Shown here: one piece after another, positions 43,356-51,363 of the stretch
Numbering within the stretch: the first letter of the stretch is position 1
Layout: every line of letters begins with the position of its first letter
Made by a program: the position numbers and the translations under genes
NCBI GenBank assembly: GCA_016718405.1
Contig: JADKDJ010000011.1
Span: forward strand, 38,811-102,810
Length of the DNA stretch: 64,000 nucleotides
DNA from: Candidatus Rhodoferax odensensis
GTDB lineage: Bacteria; Pseudomonadota; Gammaproteobacteria; Burkholderiales; Burkholderiaceae_C
Reading direction: 5' to 3'
Notes under the pieces: generated by a model
Databases searched by the model: none
Seen by the model: the letters and a program-made list of their open reading frames with translations, nothing else
Told to the model about the DNA's origin: nothing

Positions 43356-44831
43356 CTACAACACCTGCCGGGCAATCTGGGCGGCTGCCACCCCCGCTGC
43401 GCGCAGTTCGTCGTGCAGGGTGTCAACAAAAGCGGCCGGCCCGGCGAGATAGAAGTCGCAGTCGATGTCAAACAGATCGGCACGCATGGCGCGGGCAATC
43501 TGCCATGCGCCCAGACCAACGTCGGCATGCGACACCAGCTCGTATTCGAACTGGTCCAGCGCCTCGGACCAGGCCCGGCACTGATTGGCCATGAAGTGGC
43601 CATCACTGCGCGTGGCCAGCCAAAACAGCGACAACGCGGGCGCCGTATCGAGCGACAGGGCGTGTTCGATCAGGCTCTTGATGGGCGCAAAGCCAGTGTC
43701 GCAGGCCGCAAACACCAACGGGCGGTTACCCTCGGCGAGCACAAATTCACCCGTCGGACCCAGCACGGTGATGGCGGCGCCCGGCTCCACGTCCCCGGCA
43801 AACAGATGGCGCGCCAGTGCATCGGACTCGTCGCGGGCAACAAAGAACAACAGGTTGCGGTCATCACACGGGCAACTGGCCAGTGGGTAGCTCGCGTGGC
43901 CCTCCCCCACGCCCGGTTGCACCCAGCCCAGGCGCACCGATTGACCCGCTAGAAAGCGCAGACGGCGGCTGCGTGGCGTTTGCAGGTGCAGCAGACGGGT
44001 GTCTGGCGCCAGGGCGGTGACGGCGCGCACCTGCGCCACGATTTGCTGCTCGGGGATGTCTTGCGGGCCGGTGGCTTCGAGCATCTCCAGCGTCAGCTCA
44101 CTGCTGGCGGCGGTGTGGCAGCACATCAGCGTGTAGCCCTGCGCGCGTTCGGCCTCTGACAGCGGATAGTCGAAGTGCTGGGTTTGCAGCACCTCACCGG
44201 CAATCACGCGCACCTTGCACATGCCACAACTGCCATTGCCACAGCCGTAGTTGAGTTTGAGGCCCGCATGCAACCCGGATTGCAGCAAGTTCGTATGGCC
44301 CTCGACCGAGAACTCGTGCCCGCTGGGGCGCACCGTGACCTGTGCCGTCATGACTTTAAGCATATCGTCCATCACCTCCAGCAAGTCGACCGACTCAGTC
44401 GCCAATGCTTGTGCCAGGCCCTTGGTCACCTGCCGCTCCATCGCCTGCCAACTCTGATCGTGCGGGTTCTGCGCAGCCAGTGCGCGTATAGACGCTTGCA
44501 GCTCGATGACCAGGCCGTGGTAACGCTGCAGGTGTTTGCGCACATCGGCCAGCTCCTGACTTTGGGCAAACAGGCGTTGTGCCAACACTTCCTGGTTGGG
44601 CAGCAGGCGCTCGCGCACGCGGGTGCCAAAGGCCTCGTCGCGAATCAGCGCGACGCGCTCCAAAAGGCCCGACTCTTCCAACTGGGCGCCGGGGTAGAGG
44701 CGCAGCAAGGCGTCGGTGGATACCAGGCCATCGTTCAGCACCAGGGCGCCGTCCCGAACGTGTTGTTGCAACACCCCACGCGCCACCCCGACCAACTGGG
44801 CCGCACGCCAAACGCTGACTTGATGGGACAT
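43356..44831 (-). CDS. HTH / [2Fe-2S] ferredoxin / FAD-NAD(P) reductase fusion
   Basis: 491 residues in four parts. Residues 1-60 resemble a MerR/excisionase-like HTH (VWRAAQLVGVARGVLQQHVRDGALV). Residues about 75-150 are a helical, coiled-coil-like linker. Residues about 165-260 are a plant-type [2Fe-2S] ferredoxin (YGCGNGSCGMCK, later MCCHT). Residues 270-491 are an FNR-like FAD and NAD(P) domain (ACDTGFAPIKSLIEHA, FYLAGPAAFVDTLHDEL). The reductase part resembles oxygenase reductases and could serve the adjacent TauD-like protein or act as a redox sensor; both are inference. Confidence 0.8.
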   Translation of the reverse strand: MSHQVSVWRAAQLVGVARGVLQQHVRDGALVLNDGLVSTDALLRLYPGAQLEESGLLERVALIRDEAFGTRVRERLLPNQEVLAQRLFAQSQELADVRKHLQRYHGLVIELQASIRALAAQNPHDQSWQAMERQVTKGLAQALATESVDLLEVMDDMLKVMTAQVTVRPSGHEFSVEGHTNLLQSGLHAGLKLNYGCGNGSCGMCKVRVIAGEVLQTQHFDYPLSEAERAQGYTLMCCHTAASSELTLEMLEATGPQDIPEQQIVAQVRAVTALAPDTRLLHLQTPRSRRLRFLAGQSVRLGWVQPGVGEGHASYPLASCPCDDRNLLFFVARDESDALARHLFAGDVEPGAAITVLGPTGEFVLAEGNRPLVFAACDTGFAPIKSLIEHALSLDTAPALSLFWLATRSDGHFMANQCRAWSEALDQFEYELVSHADVGLGAWQIARAMRADLFDIDCDFYLAGPAAFVDTLHDELRAAGVAAAQIARQVL

Positions 44832-44876
44832 GGTGCTGCTCCGCTACTGAATTGATAGCATCGAATACCTGTTCTA

Positions 44877-45812
44877 TTAGCCTGATGGCTCCATTTGCCT
44901 ACCGGTTGGCGCGTCAACGGCCAGCTGCGGCGCGCCGGGTTGGCGAACACGGTCCAGATAACGCGCCCGGTACAGCAGCCGGGGTTGACGCACATCGTCC
45001 ACGAAACCGGCGCGGTCGTGCAACACGTTGTTGCACACCAGGCCCATGCCAGGTTCCAGCCGCAGGCGCAGCACGTGCGATCCGCTGCTGTCAAGCAAGC
45101 GCTGCAGAAACGCCGCCGCAGCGCGGGTTGACGCATCGTCCTTCCACAGCACGCTGCGAGTGCGCGCCGTGTAGCGCATGTGCAGCGCGCCATCAACCGG
45201 GTCGACCGAGAACACCGGGCCGCTCTGTTCGGCGCGCGCCACGCCGTCATCGTCGAGCCGCTCGGGAATCGTCATGGCATCGGGGGCCATCAGCGCGCGC
45301 ACCCAGTCCGGGTTAGCCTCCCGCAAAGCGATGTAAGCCATCTCGTGGTCCATCAGGGCATTCTCGCCCCCCGCCGCCGCCGCGCGCACGCAATGCAACA
45401 CCATCGCCCGAATGTGGCGCGACTGCGGGTGGTAGTAGCCATCGGTGTGCCACTTGATGGCGCGGTTGGTGTAGGGGATGAAAGCAGCCCTTTCGGACTG
45501 GTCGGCCACTTCGATCTGGGAAACACCGTCTTCATCGGCCAGCCAATTTCCGTCCAGCCGTTGCAAGCCCAATTGCCGCGCTATCTGTAGCGGGATGTCC
45601 TTGCTTTCGTCGCGCAACGCACTGCGGTAGACGCCCATGTTGGTGCTGGCGCAACGCTGCAGCAGTGCCTGCAGCTCCTGGTCGGTCAGGGCGCGCGGGT
45701 CGGCCACGTTGACCACCAGCTCACTCGCATGCGCCGGGCGGCAGGCCAATTTGGCATCGCGCCAACGCTGGTAGACCAGCGGTTGGTCAAGGTCAAAGGG
45801 TGAACCGATCAT
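44877..45812 (-). CDS. TauD/TfdA-like Fe(II)-dependent dioxygenase
   Basis: 311 residues. The facial triad is readable: H-x-D in KWHTDGYYHP, distal His in NNVLHDRAGF, and the 2-oxoglutarate Arg candidates in RLLYRARYLDRV. The double-stranded beta-helix layout fits TauD/TfdA (clavaminate-synthase-like) proteins. The substrate is unknown; in a sulfur-oxidation operon an organosulfur or sulfonate compound is an obvious guess but unsupported. 12 bp separate it from the preceding helical DUF gene. Confidence 0.78.
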   Translation of the reverse strand: MIGSPFDLDQPLVYQRWRDAKLACRPAHASELVVNVADPRALTDQELQALLQRCASTNMGVYRSALRDESKDIPLQIARQLGLQRLDGNWLADEDGVSQIEVADQSERAAFIPYTNRAIKWHTDGYYHPQSRHIRAMVLHCVRAAAAGGENALMDHEMAYIALREANPDWVRALMAPDAMTIPERLDDDGVARAEQSGPVFSVDPVDGALHMRYTARTRSVLWKDDASTRAAAAFLQRLLDSSGSHVLRLRLEPGMGLVCNNVLHDRAGFVDDVRQPRLLYRARYLDRVRQPGAPQLAVDAPTGRQMEPSG

Positions 45813-45824
45813 GATGCACAGACT

Positions 45825-46442
45825 TCAGTCGCCCGATGCGACGCCGTGACTGGCGCGCGCCGGCCGCGCCTCGGTGGCCAGCACATTGACCAGGGCCCGC
45901 TGCAGCATCTCCAGCGCCACGGGCACCTCGGCGGCCATGATCTGGTCCACCACCCAGCGCTGGTCCTTTTGCGGCATCAGCGCCTCGATGCGATGGCCCA
46001 GGTAGCGCACAAAGGCAAAGTCGGGACCGGCTGCATCAAAGCCAAATTCAGCGTAGTGGTCGGCCAGTTCGTTGAACAGGTCGATGAACTGGTTGTAGTA
46101 GCTGGGCGCACCGGCCGGGGTCGCGCCCAGCAGGCCTTCCTCGTTGTCTTGCAAGATCTCGGCCACGCGTTTGACCAGCGCCGTGATGAACTCGCCGCGC
46201 GCCTGCGGACCCATGCGCTCGAAGGCCATGCGGTCAAGCACCTGCGTAAAGAACACCAGCACCTCGCGCGTGAAGGCAAAGTACGGCGGCCCGACTTCGA
46301 TATCGAAGTGAGCGGTTCGCATTTGCTTGAGCATGTTTTGCGCCACCCGCCAGGCAATGAAGGCCATGGCGCTGGCGGTCTGCTGCGGCGTCCTGGACGC
46401 GCCGGAGCGGAACCACTGGCTCTTGATGCGCATGTTGGCCAT
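45825..46442 (-). CDS. Conserved helical protein of unknown function in the dsr-linked operon
   Basis: 205 residues, predicted almost all helical, with no signal peptide and no cysteine. Notable segments: FIAWRVAQNMLKQMRTAHFDIEVGPPYF, FFTQVLDRMAFERMG, YYNQFIDLFNELADHYAEFGFD. I do not recognise the family. The gene lies between the Cys-free DsrC paralogue and the TauD-like gene, so a role with them is likely. Co-transcription is inferred from strand and spacing; a 156-bp gap with a hairpin repeat precedes it. Confidence 0.7.
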   Translation of the reverse strand: MANMRIKSQWFRSGASRTPQQTASAMAFIAWRVAQNMLKQMRTAHFDIEVGPPYFAFTREVLVFFTQVLDRMAFERMGPQARGEFITALVKRVAEILQDNEEGLLGATPAGAPSYYNQFIDLFNELADHYAEFGFDAAGPDFAFVRYLGHRIEALMPQKDQRWVVDQIMAAEVPVALEMLQRALVNVLATEARPARASHGVASGD

Positions 46443-46501
46443 GTCAGTTCTTCAGCGGTCTCAACTCCGCGACCCACGACGCATGCGATTGCCCAGCCCA
46501 G

Positions 46502-46557
46502 CAACGCCGTGGAACGGGCTTCGCCCGGCCACTGGCGTTGCCCCCTGCAAGGGGGGT
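46502..46557 (-). repeat. Structured intergenic hairpin repeat, copy 1
   Basis: In the sense of the minus-strand operon: CAACGCC ... GGCGTTG outer stem (46534-46540 with 46502-46508), GTGG/CCAC middle stem, CGGGC-GAA-GCCCG inner stem, preceded by GGGGGC. It is homologous to copies in dsrE-dsrF and dsrL-dsrJ. The inner stem differs from theirs by compensating changes. It lies between the Cys-free dsrC paralogue and the helical DUF gene. Confidence 0.75.
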
Positions 46558-46598
46558 GGCGTAGCGACACGCAGTGCGCGCAGCCTGGGGGTGTTCAT

Positions 46599-46928
46599 TC
46601 AGTACCCACCCTTGCCCAAGGGCTGCGGCAAGCCTGCCACCTTGGGGCCTTGTTTGGCCGGTCCAACCGGGAACAGGTCATACAGGTATTTGCTGTCCAC
46701 GTCGGGACGAATCTCGGCCATGCCCTTGAGCATGGCCCGAAAGTTGGGCGTGTGGCCGTGTTCGCGGTACTCGTCGCGCAGGTAGTTCACCACCTCCCAG
46801 TGCGCATCGGTCAGGGTGATGCTCTCGGATGCGGCAATCACGCGCACCACCTCATCCTCAAACACCGGCTCCAGCAGGTAGCCCTGATCGTCGGTGTCAT
46901 AGTCCACACCGTTGATGTTGTAGCCCAT
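46599..46928 (-). CDS. Cysteine-free DsrC-family paralogue (RspA-like)
   Basis: 109 residues, clearly DsrC/TusE-fold: GVDYDTDDQGYLLEP, DAHWEVVNYLRDEYREHG, KYLYDLFPVGPAKQGPKVAGLP. Both sulfur-carrying cysteines of DsrC are absent: the inner one reads Gly (KQGPK) and the C-terminal arm ends GKGGY without Cys. The protein contains no Cys at all. Such members have been proposed to be regulatory (RspA) rather than carriers. Located in the operon divergent from dsrA, next to the Cas6-like gene. Confidence 0.88.
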   Translation of the reverse strand: MGYNINGVDYDTDDQGYLLEPVFEDEVVRVIAASESITLTDAHWEVVNYLRDEYREHGHTPNFRAMLKGMAEIRPDVDSKYLYDLFPVGPAKQGPKVAGLPQPLGKGGY

Positions 46929-46960
46929 TGGTCAGTCTCCTTGTCACGATTGAGTGCTTG

Positions 46961-47596
46961 CTAAAGCGGCGCCGTCGACTTGTGCGGCACGAACAGCCCG
47001 CAGCCCAGCAGCCGTTGGGGACCGAGTCCACGCTGCTGCAGCAGCAGGGAGTGCGCCGGGGTCAGCTGGTGCAGCATCAGGCTGAAGGTGTCTTGCCACT
47101 GTCCGCAGACCCGCAACTGGTGGTGCAGCCCGCACACCGGCACGCCGGTGATGCCCAGCGCCCCCAGCTCGGCAGTCACACCGGCCATGAAAGCCAACTC
47201 GTCGGCACTGCCAGCCGCCACGCGATAGGCGTACAGAGTGGCGTGGGGCTGCAAGCCGCGCAGGTGCGCCGCGCCCAACTGCAGCGCCTGACCGTCGATC
47301 TGCAAGGTCAACCCCGGCAGGGCCAGCAGTTCAACCGCGCGCGAGGCGCCAACACGCAGCAGCAAGCGAACGCGTTGCGACAGCAGGGCTGACTCATCCA
47401 GACCATGCACCAGCTTGATCGGGTGAACTCCGGCCAGCGGCTCGGTGGCCAGCCACGGCAGTTGCGCGCACAAGGCCTGTTGCAGCGCCTGTGCGTGGTC
47501 GCGTGGTAATGAGCGGGCATGCAGCGGGAAAACCACATCCACGGCGGCATCGGCCGCTGTAGGTGTGTGGGGCGTGGCAGCGCCGGAATCAATCAC
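46961..47596 (-). CDS. Cas6/Cmx6-like RAMP-fold protein (no CRISPR nearby)
   Basis: About 211 residues. The pattern resembles the Cas6/Cmx6 family of type I-MYXAN systems: an opening VVFPLHARSLPRDHAQALQQ, the mid-protein LHGLxLxxHATLYAYRV-like strand (GLQPHATLYAYRVA), and the C-terminal glycine-rich finish LGPQRLLGCGLFVPHKS, which matches the Cas6 G-rich loop. A ferredoxin-fold RNA-binding protein is therefore likely. There is no CRISPR array or other cas gene in the window. The GTG start at 47596 overlaps the upstream stop (GTGA) when that gene is read with its frameshift corrected; the frame is open to 47668. Confidence 0.65.
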   Translation of the reverse strand: MIDSGAATPHTPTAADAAVDVVFPLHARSLPRDHAQALQQALCAQLPWLATEPLAGVHPIKLVHGLDESALLSQRVRLLLRVGASRAVELLALPGLTLQIDGQALQLGAAHLRGLQPHATLYAYRVAAGSADELAFMAGVTAELGALGITGVPVCGLHHQLRVCGQWQDTFSLMLHQLTPAHSLLLQQRGLGPQRLLGCGLFVPHKSTAPL

Positions 47597-47831
47597 GTTG
47601 GTGCCTGCGCGGGTGGCGTGGAATCCGCTTGGGCATCGGCCCAGCGCAGCAGGGCCGAACCCCAACACGGGCGGTATGCGGGTCGATCTCGAACACCGTG
47701 AAACGGCTGCCCTCGCGAATACGCGTGCGCAGCAGGCTCATGCCGCCCCCGTCGTGATCGAACTGCTGCAATTCGATCACCTGACGGCCCAAGGGGCTGA
47801 TCAGTGTTTCGATGGGCGTAATAGTGCTCAT
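47593..47831 (-). CDS. Small conserved protein heading the dsr-linked operon, apparent frameshift
   Basis: About 78-80 residues. The N-terminus TPIETLISPLGRQVIELQQFDHDGGGMSLLR and the strand GSRFTVFEIDPHTA look conserved; I associate it with a small DUF family (perhaps DUF6967) but am not sure. In the open frame the end turns Arg/Pro-rich. One missing base near 47664-47672 would restore WGSALLRWADAQAD and a stop overlapping the GTG of the Cas6-like gene. That overlap supports a frameshift. The shared sulfur promoter motif lies 32-75 bp upstream. Confidence 0.6.
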
Positions 47832-47862
47832 ACCCGCTATTTGGCGCGAGGCACGCCCCTGG

Positions 47863-47906
47863 CGTCTATAACCGGCTCGGGTGTGTCGATATAGCCCCAA
47901 TGGGTA
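47863..47906 (-). promoter_or_regulatory. Shared sulfur-regulon promoter motif in the dsrA-divergent spacer
   Basis: Minus strand: TACCCATTGGGGCTA (47892-47906), a 17-nt spacer, then CGGTTATAGACG (47863-47874). The second element is identical to that before tusA and the first differs at one base. It points to the minus-strand operon starting at 47831. It could also serve dsrA, whose start is 172 bp away on the other side. TTATAG is a plausible -10. Confidence 0.65.
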
Positions 47907-48078
47907 GCCCCCAATACTCAACGAGGGTGATAGCGCCACCGGGCCGCGAAACCTACTATTTGACCCATCGTTGACCACGAACCGTCCCCAAGCGGCGGAC
48001 CTCGCCGCCGTTCATGGAACTTTGTGGGACAGACCCTGGTGCAGCAAAGGTCTATCCCTAACCGATCAGGAGACCACT

Positions 48079-49356
48079 GTGAGCAAGACACCGCACGACA
48101 CCCCGATGCTCGACGAGCTTGAGAGCGGTCCCTGGCCCAGCTTTGTCACCGGCCTGAAACGCCTGGCCAAGGACAACGACTACATGACCGACCTGCTGGG
48201 CCAGCTGGAGCACTCCTACAAGACCCGCAAGGGCTACTGGAAGGGCGGCACGGTGGGGGTGTTTGGCTACGGCGGCGGCGTCATCCCGCGCTTCTCCGAA
48301 GTGGCCGACAAGTTCCCGGCCTCCAAGGAATTCCACACGCTGCGCGTGCAGCCGCCCGCCGGCATGCACTACACCACCGACGTGCTGCGCAAGATGTGCG
48401 ACATCTGGGAGCGCCACGGCTCGGGCCTGATCGCCTTCCACGGCCAGTCCGGCGACATCATGTTCCAGGGTGCCAGCACCGCCAATGTGCAAGGCGCCTT
48501 CGACGAGTTGAACGAACTGGGCTTTGACCTGGGTGGCGCCGGCCCGGCCGTACGTACCAGCATGTCCTGCGTCGGTGCGGCACGCTGCGAGCAGTCCTGC
48601 TTCGACGAGGCACGCGCCCACCGCCAGGTGGTCAACACCTTCCTGGACGACATGCACCGCCCGGCCCTGCCCTACAAGTTCAAGTTCAAGTTCTCGGGCT
48701 GCCCCAACGACTGCATGAACTCGATCCAGCGCGCCGACATGGCCGTCATCGGCACCTGGCGCGACAACATGCGCACCGATGAGCCGCTGGCGCGCAAGTG
48801 GTTCGCCAAGCACGGCCTGACCGAGCTGGTCAACGACGTGGTCAGCCGCTGCCCGACCAAGGCGATACGGCTGATGGAGACCAAGGACGTCGCCACCGGC
48901 CCCAAGATTAGCAGCGTGGCCCTGAACGACACCCAGTCACTCGAAATCGACAACGGCAACTGCGTGCGCTGCATGCACTGCATCAACGTCATGACCGGCG
49001 CGCTGGCCCCCGGCACCGACACCGGCGTGACGGTGCTGATGGGCGGCAAACGCACACTCAAGATCGGTGACCTGATGGGCACGGTGGTCACCCCCTTCAT
49101 GCCCATGAAGACCGACGAGGATTACCAGGCCCTGGTGGAGTTGGCCAAGAAGACGATCGACTTCTTTGCCGAAAACGCGCTCGAGCACGAGCGCACCGGC
49201 GAGATGATCGAACGCATCGGCCTGGTCAACTTCCTCGAAGGCATCGGACTGGAGATCGACGCCAACATGGTCTCCACCCCGCGCACCAACCCCTACGTCC
49301 GCACCGATGGCTGGGACGACGAAGTCGCCAAGATCAACGCCCGCAAGGCGGCCTGA
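48079..49356 (+). CDS. dsrA: Reverse-type dissimilatory sulfite reductase, alpha subunit
   Basis: 425 residues. In sulfur oxidisers DsrAB oxidises persulfide sulfur to sulfite in the cytoplasm. Sirohaem-[4Fe-4S] ligand motifs SCVGAARCEQSC and FSGCPNDCMN are present, followed by a ferredoxin domain (RCPTKAIRL, CVRCMHCINVM). GTG at 48079 has AGGAG six bases upstream; the ORF is open to 47971 but that part is leader. dsrB follows after 60 bp. Oxidative direction is inferred from the dsrEFH, dsrL, sox and fcc neighbours. Confidence 0.96.
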   Translation: MSKTPHDTPMLDELESGPWPSFVTGLKRLAKDNDYMTDLLGQLEHSYKTRKGYWKGGTVGVFGYGGGVIPRFSEVADKFPASKEFHTLRVQPPAGMHYTTDVLRKMCDIWERHGSGLIAFHGQSGDIMFQGASTANVQGAFDELNELGFDLGGAGPAVRTSMSCVGAARCEQSCFDEARAHRQVVNTFLDDMHRPALPYKFKFKFSGCPNDCMNSIQRADMAVIGTWRDNMRTDEPLARKWFAKHGLTELVNDVVSRCPTKAIRLMETKDVATGPKISSVALNDTQSLEIDNGNCVRCMHCINVMTGALAPGTDTGVTVLMGGKRTLKIGDLMGTVVTPFMPMKTDEDYQALVELAKKTIDFFAENALEHERTGEMIERIGLVNFLEGIGLEIDANMVSTPRTNPYVRTDGWDDEVAKINARKAA

Positions 49357-49416
49357 ACCTTGAGGGCAGACCACAGTTACCGAAGCAAACCACAGCACCA
49401 ACTGACTAGAAAGACC

Positions 49417-50488
49417 ATGGCCACCATGCGCACCCCCATCGAGAGCGGCGTCCCGGACAACAAGCAGTACCTGCACCCGCTGATGCGCAAGAACTACGGC
49501 AAGTGGAAGTACCACGACCGGCCCCGGCCGGGCGTGTTGCACCATGTCGCCCACAGCGGCGACGAGATCTGGACCGTGCGCGCCGGCACGCAGCGCCAGA
49601 TGGACGTGCACACGATCCGCAAGCTGTGCGACATCGCCGACACCTACGCCGACGGGCATGTGCGCTTCACGATTCGCAGCAACATCGAGTACATGGTGTC
49701 CGACGCGGCGCGCGTGGCGCCCCTGGTGGAAGCCCTCACCAGCAGTGGCTTTCCGGTCGGCGGCACCGGCAACTCGGTATCCTCGATCGCGCACACCCAA
49801 GGCTACCTGCACTGCGACATCCCCGGCACCGACGCGTCCGGGCGCGGTCAAGGCGCTGATGGACGACCTGCACGCCGAGTTCATCAAGGAAGAAATGCCC
49901 AACCGGGTGCGCCTGTCGACCTCCTGCTGCGAGATCAACTGCGGCGGCCAGGCCGACATTGCCATCGTCATCCAGCACACCAAACCGCCCAAGATCAACC
50001 ACGACCTGGTCGCCAACGTGTGCGAGCGCCCCAGCGTGGTGGCGCGTTGCCCGGTGGCCGCCATCCGCCCGGCGATGGTCAACGGCAAGCCTTCGCTGGA
50101 GATCGACGAGTCCAAGTGCATGTGCTGCGGCGCCTGCTACCCCCCGTGCCCGCCGATGCAGATCAACGACCCGGAGCACAGCAAGCTGGCGATCTGGGTC
50201 GGCGGCAAGAACTCCAATGCCCGCGGCAAGCCGACCTTCATGAAGATGGTCGCCTCGGGCCTGCCCAACAACCCGCCGCGCTGGCCCGAGGTGTCGGCCA
50301 TGGTCAAGAAGATCCTCTACACCTACAAGGAAGACGCCCGCTCCTGGGAACGCGTGACGGACTGGATTGAGCGCATCGGCTGGCCCGCATTCTTCGAGAA
50401 ATGCGACCTGCCCTTCACCAAGTACCTGATTGACGACTGGCGTGGTTCACGCTCCAGCCTCAATGCCTCGACCCATATCCGCTTCTAG
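49417..50488 (+). CDS. dsrB: Reverse-type dissimilatory sulfite reductase, beta subunit, apparent frameshift
   Basis: Partner of DsrA, about 356 residues once corrected. Up to TDASG the frame starting at 49417 is right; from AVKALMDDLHAEF onward the protein continues one base further along, so one extra G in the GGG run at 49840-49842 breaks it. Sirohaem motifs STSCCEINCGG and CERPSVVARCP, and the ferredoxin part CMCCGACYPPCPP, are intact after the shift. No other damage is seen. Sequencing error or recent mutation. Confidence 0.93.
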
Positions 50489-50493
50489 ACGCC

Positions 50494-50853
50494 ATGAAAT
50501 TCGGCTTACTTGTCAGCGAAGGGCCCTACACGCATCAGGCGTCCGACAGCGCCTACCAGTTCGCGCTGGCCGCTCTGGCCAAGGGGCACAGCATCCAGCG
50601 TGTGTTTTTCTACCACGACGGGGTCAACAACGCCACCCGCCTGACCGAGCCACCGCAGGACGATCGCCACATCGTCAACCGCTGGTCGGCCCTGGCGGCC
50701 GAACACAAGGTTGACCTGGTGGTGTGCGTGGCCGCTGCACTGCGTCGCGGCATCAAGGACGAAGTGCTGGCACCGGGTTTTCGCATCTCGGGTCTGGGCC
50801 AGTTGGTGGACAGCGGCATCAAGGCCGACCGCCTGGTGACGTTTGGAGACTAG
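50494..50853 (+). CDS. dsrE: Sulfurtransferase subunit DsrE
   Basis: 119 residues. Sulfur-binding subunit of the DsrE2F2H2 complex, with the active-site Cys in LVVCVAAALRRGI (near residue 77). N-terminal MKFGLLVSEGPYTHQASDSAY is typical. It hands sulfur to DsrC. It starts five bases after the dsrB stop. A hairpin repeat separates it from dsrF. Confidence 0.94.
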   Translation: MKFGLLVSEGPYTHQASDSAYQFALAALAKGHSIQRVFFYHDGVNNATRLTEPPQDDRHIVNRWSALAAEHKVDLVVCVAAALRRGIKDEVLAPGFRISGLGQLVDSGIKADRLVTFGD

Positions 50854-50908
50854 CATGACAACCACCCCCGTAGCTTGCCCACTTCGTGTGGCCGCTTCCC
50901 ACCCTCAA

Positions 50909-50956
50909 GGGGGCAACGCCACTGGCCCGGCAAAGCCGGCGCCGCGGCGTGCCCCC
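50909..50956 (+). repeat. Structured intergenic hairpin repeat, copy 2 (dsrE-dsrF)
   Basis: GGGGGC-AACGCC pairs with GGCGT-GCCCCC (one bulge); inner stem CCGGC-AAA-GCCGG. Same sense as the dsr transcript. Homologous to copies at 46502-46557 and 56441-56488. The spacer continues as a G/C-rich tract up to the dsrF ribosome site (AAGGAC). Confidence 0.78.
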
Positions 50957-50993
50957 GGGCGGGGGGGGAGAGAGCGCCGGGGGGAAGGACCTT

Positions 50994-51353
50994 GTGAGCA
51001 AGAAATTCATGTTTGTAAACCGCAAGGCACCCTACGGCACCGTCTACGCGCTGGAGAGCCTGGAGGTGGTCCTGATCACCGCCACCTTCGACCAGGACGT
51101 GAGCCTGGTGTTCATCGACGACGGCGTCTATGAACTGGTCAAGGGCCAACAGACCAAGGGCATCGGCATCAAGAACTTCTCGCCCAGCTACCGGGCGCTG
51201 GAGGGCTACGACGTGGAGAAGCTCTACGTTGACCAGGATTCGCTCAGCGCACGCGGCTTGACCACGGGTGATCTGCTGGTACCGGTCGAGGTGCTTGATG
51301 CGCAGGCCATGGGCCAGCTCATGGCCGAGCAAGACGTGATCCTGAGCTTCTGA
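50994..51353 (+). CDS. dsrF: Sulfurtransferase subunit DsrF
   Basis: 119 residues, Cys-free structural member of DsrEFH: KKFMFVNRKAPYGTVYALESLEVVL, DDGVYELVKGQQTKGIG and DLLVPVEVLDA are conserved. GTG at 50994 follows AAGGAC; the frame is open upstream through the hairpin repeat, which is not coding. The N-terminus is slightly shorter than in purple sulfur bacteria. Confidence 0.93.
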   Translation: MSKKFMFVNRKAPYGTVYALESLEVVLITATFDQDVSLVFIDDGVYELVKGQQTKGIGIKNFSPSYRALEGYDVEKLYVDQDSLSARGLTTGDLLVPVEVLDAQAMGQLMAEQDVILSF

Positions 51354-51363
51354 GGGGCGTCCC

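Noticed and set aside
46961..47596. A CRISPR-Cas locus, suggested by the Cas6-like protein
   Set aside because: No direct-repeat/spacer array and no other cas gene is seen anywhere in the window.
47941..47985. A further copy of the sulfur promoter motif just before dsrA (ACCCATCGTTG)
   Set aside because: Only one half-site is present and the 17-nt/GGTT element is missing.
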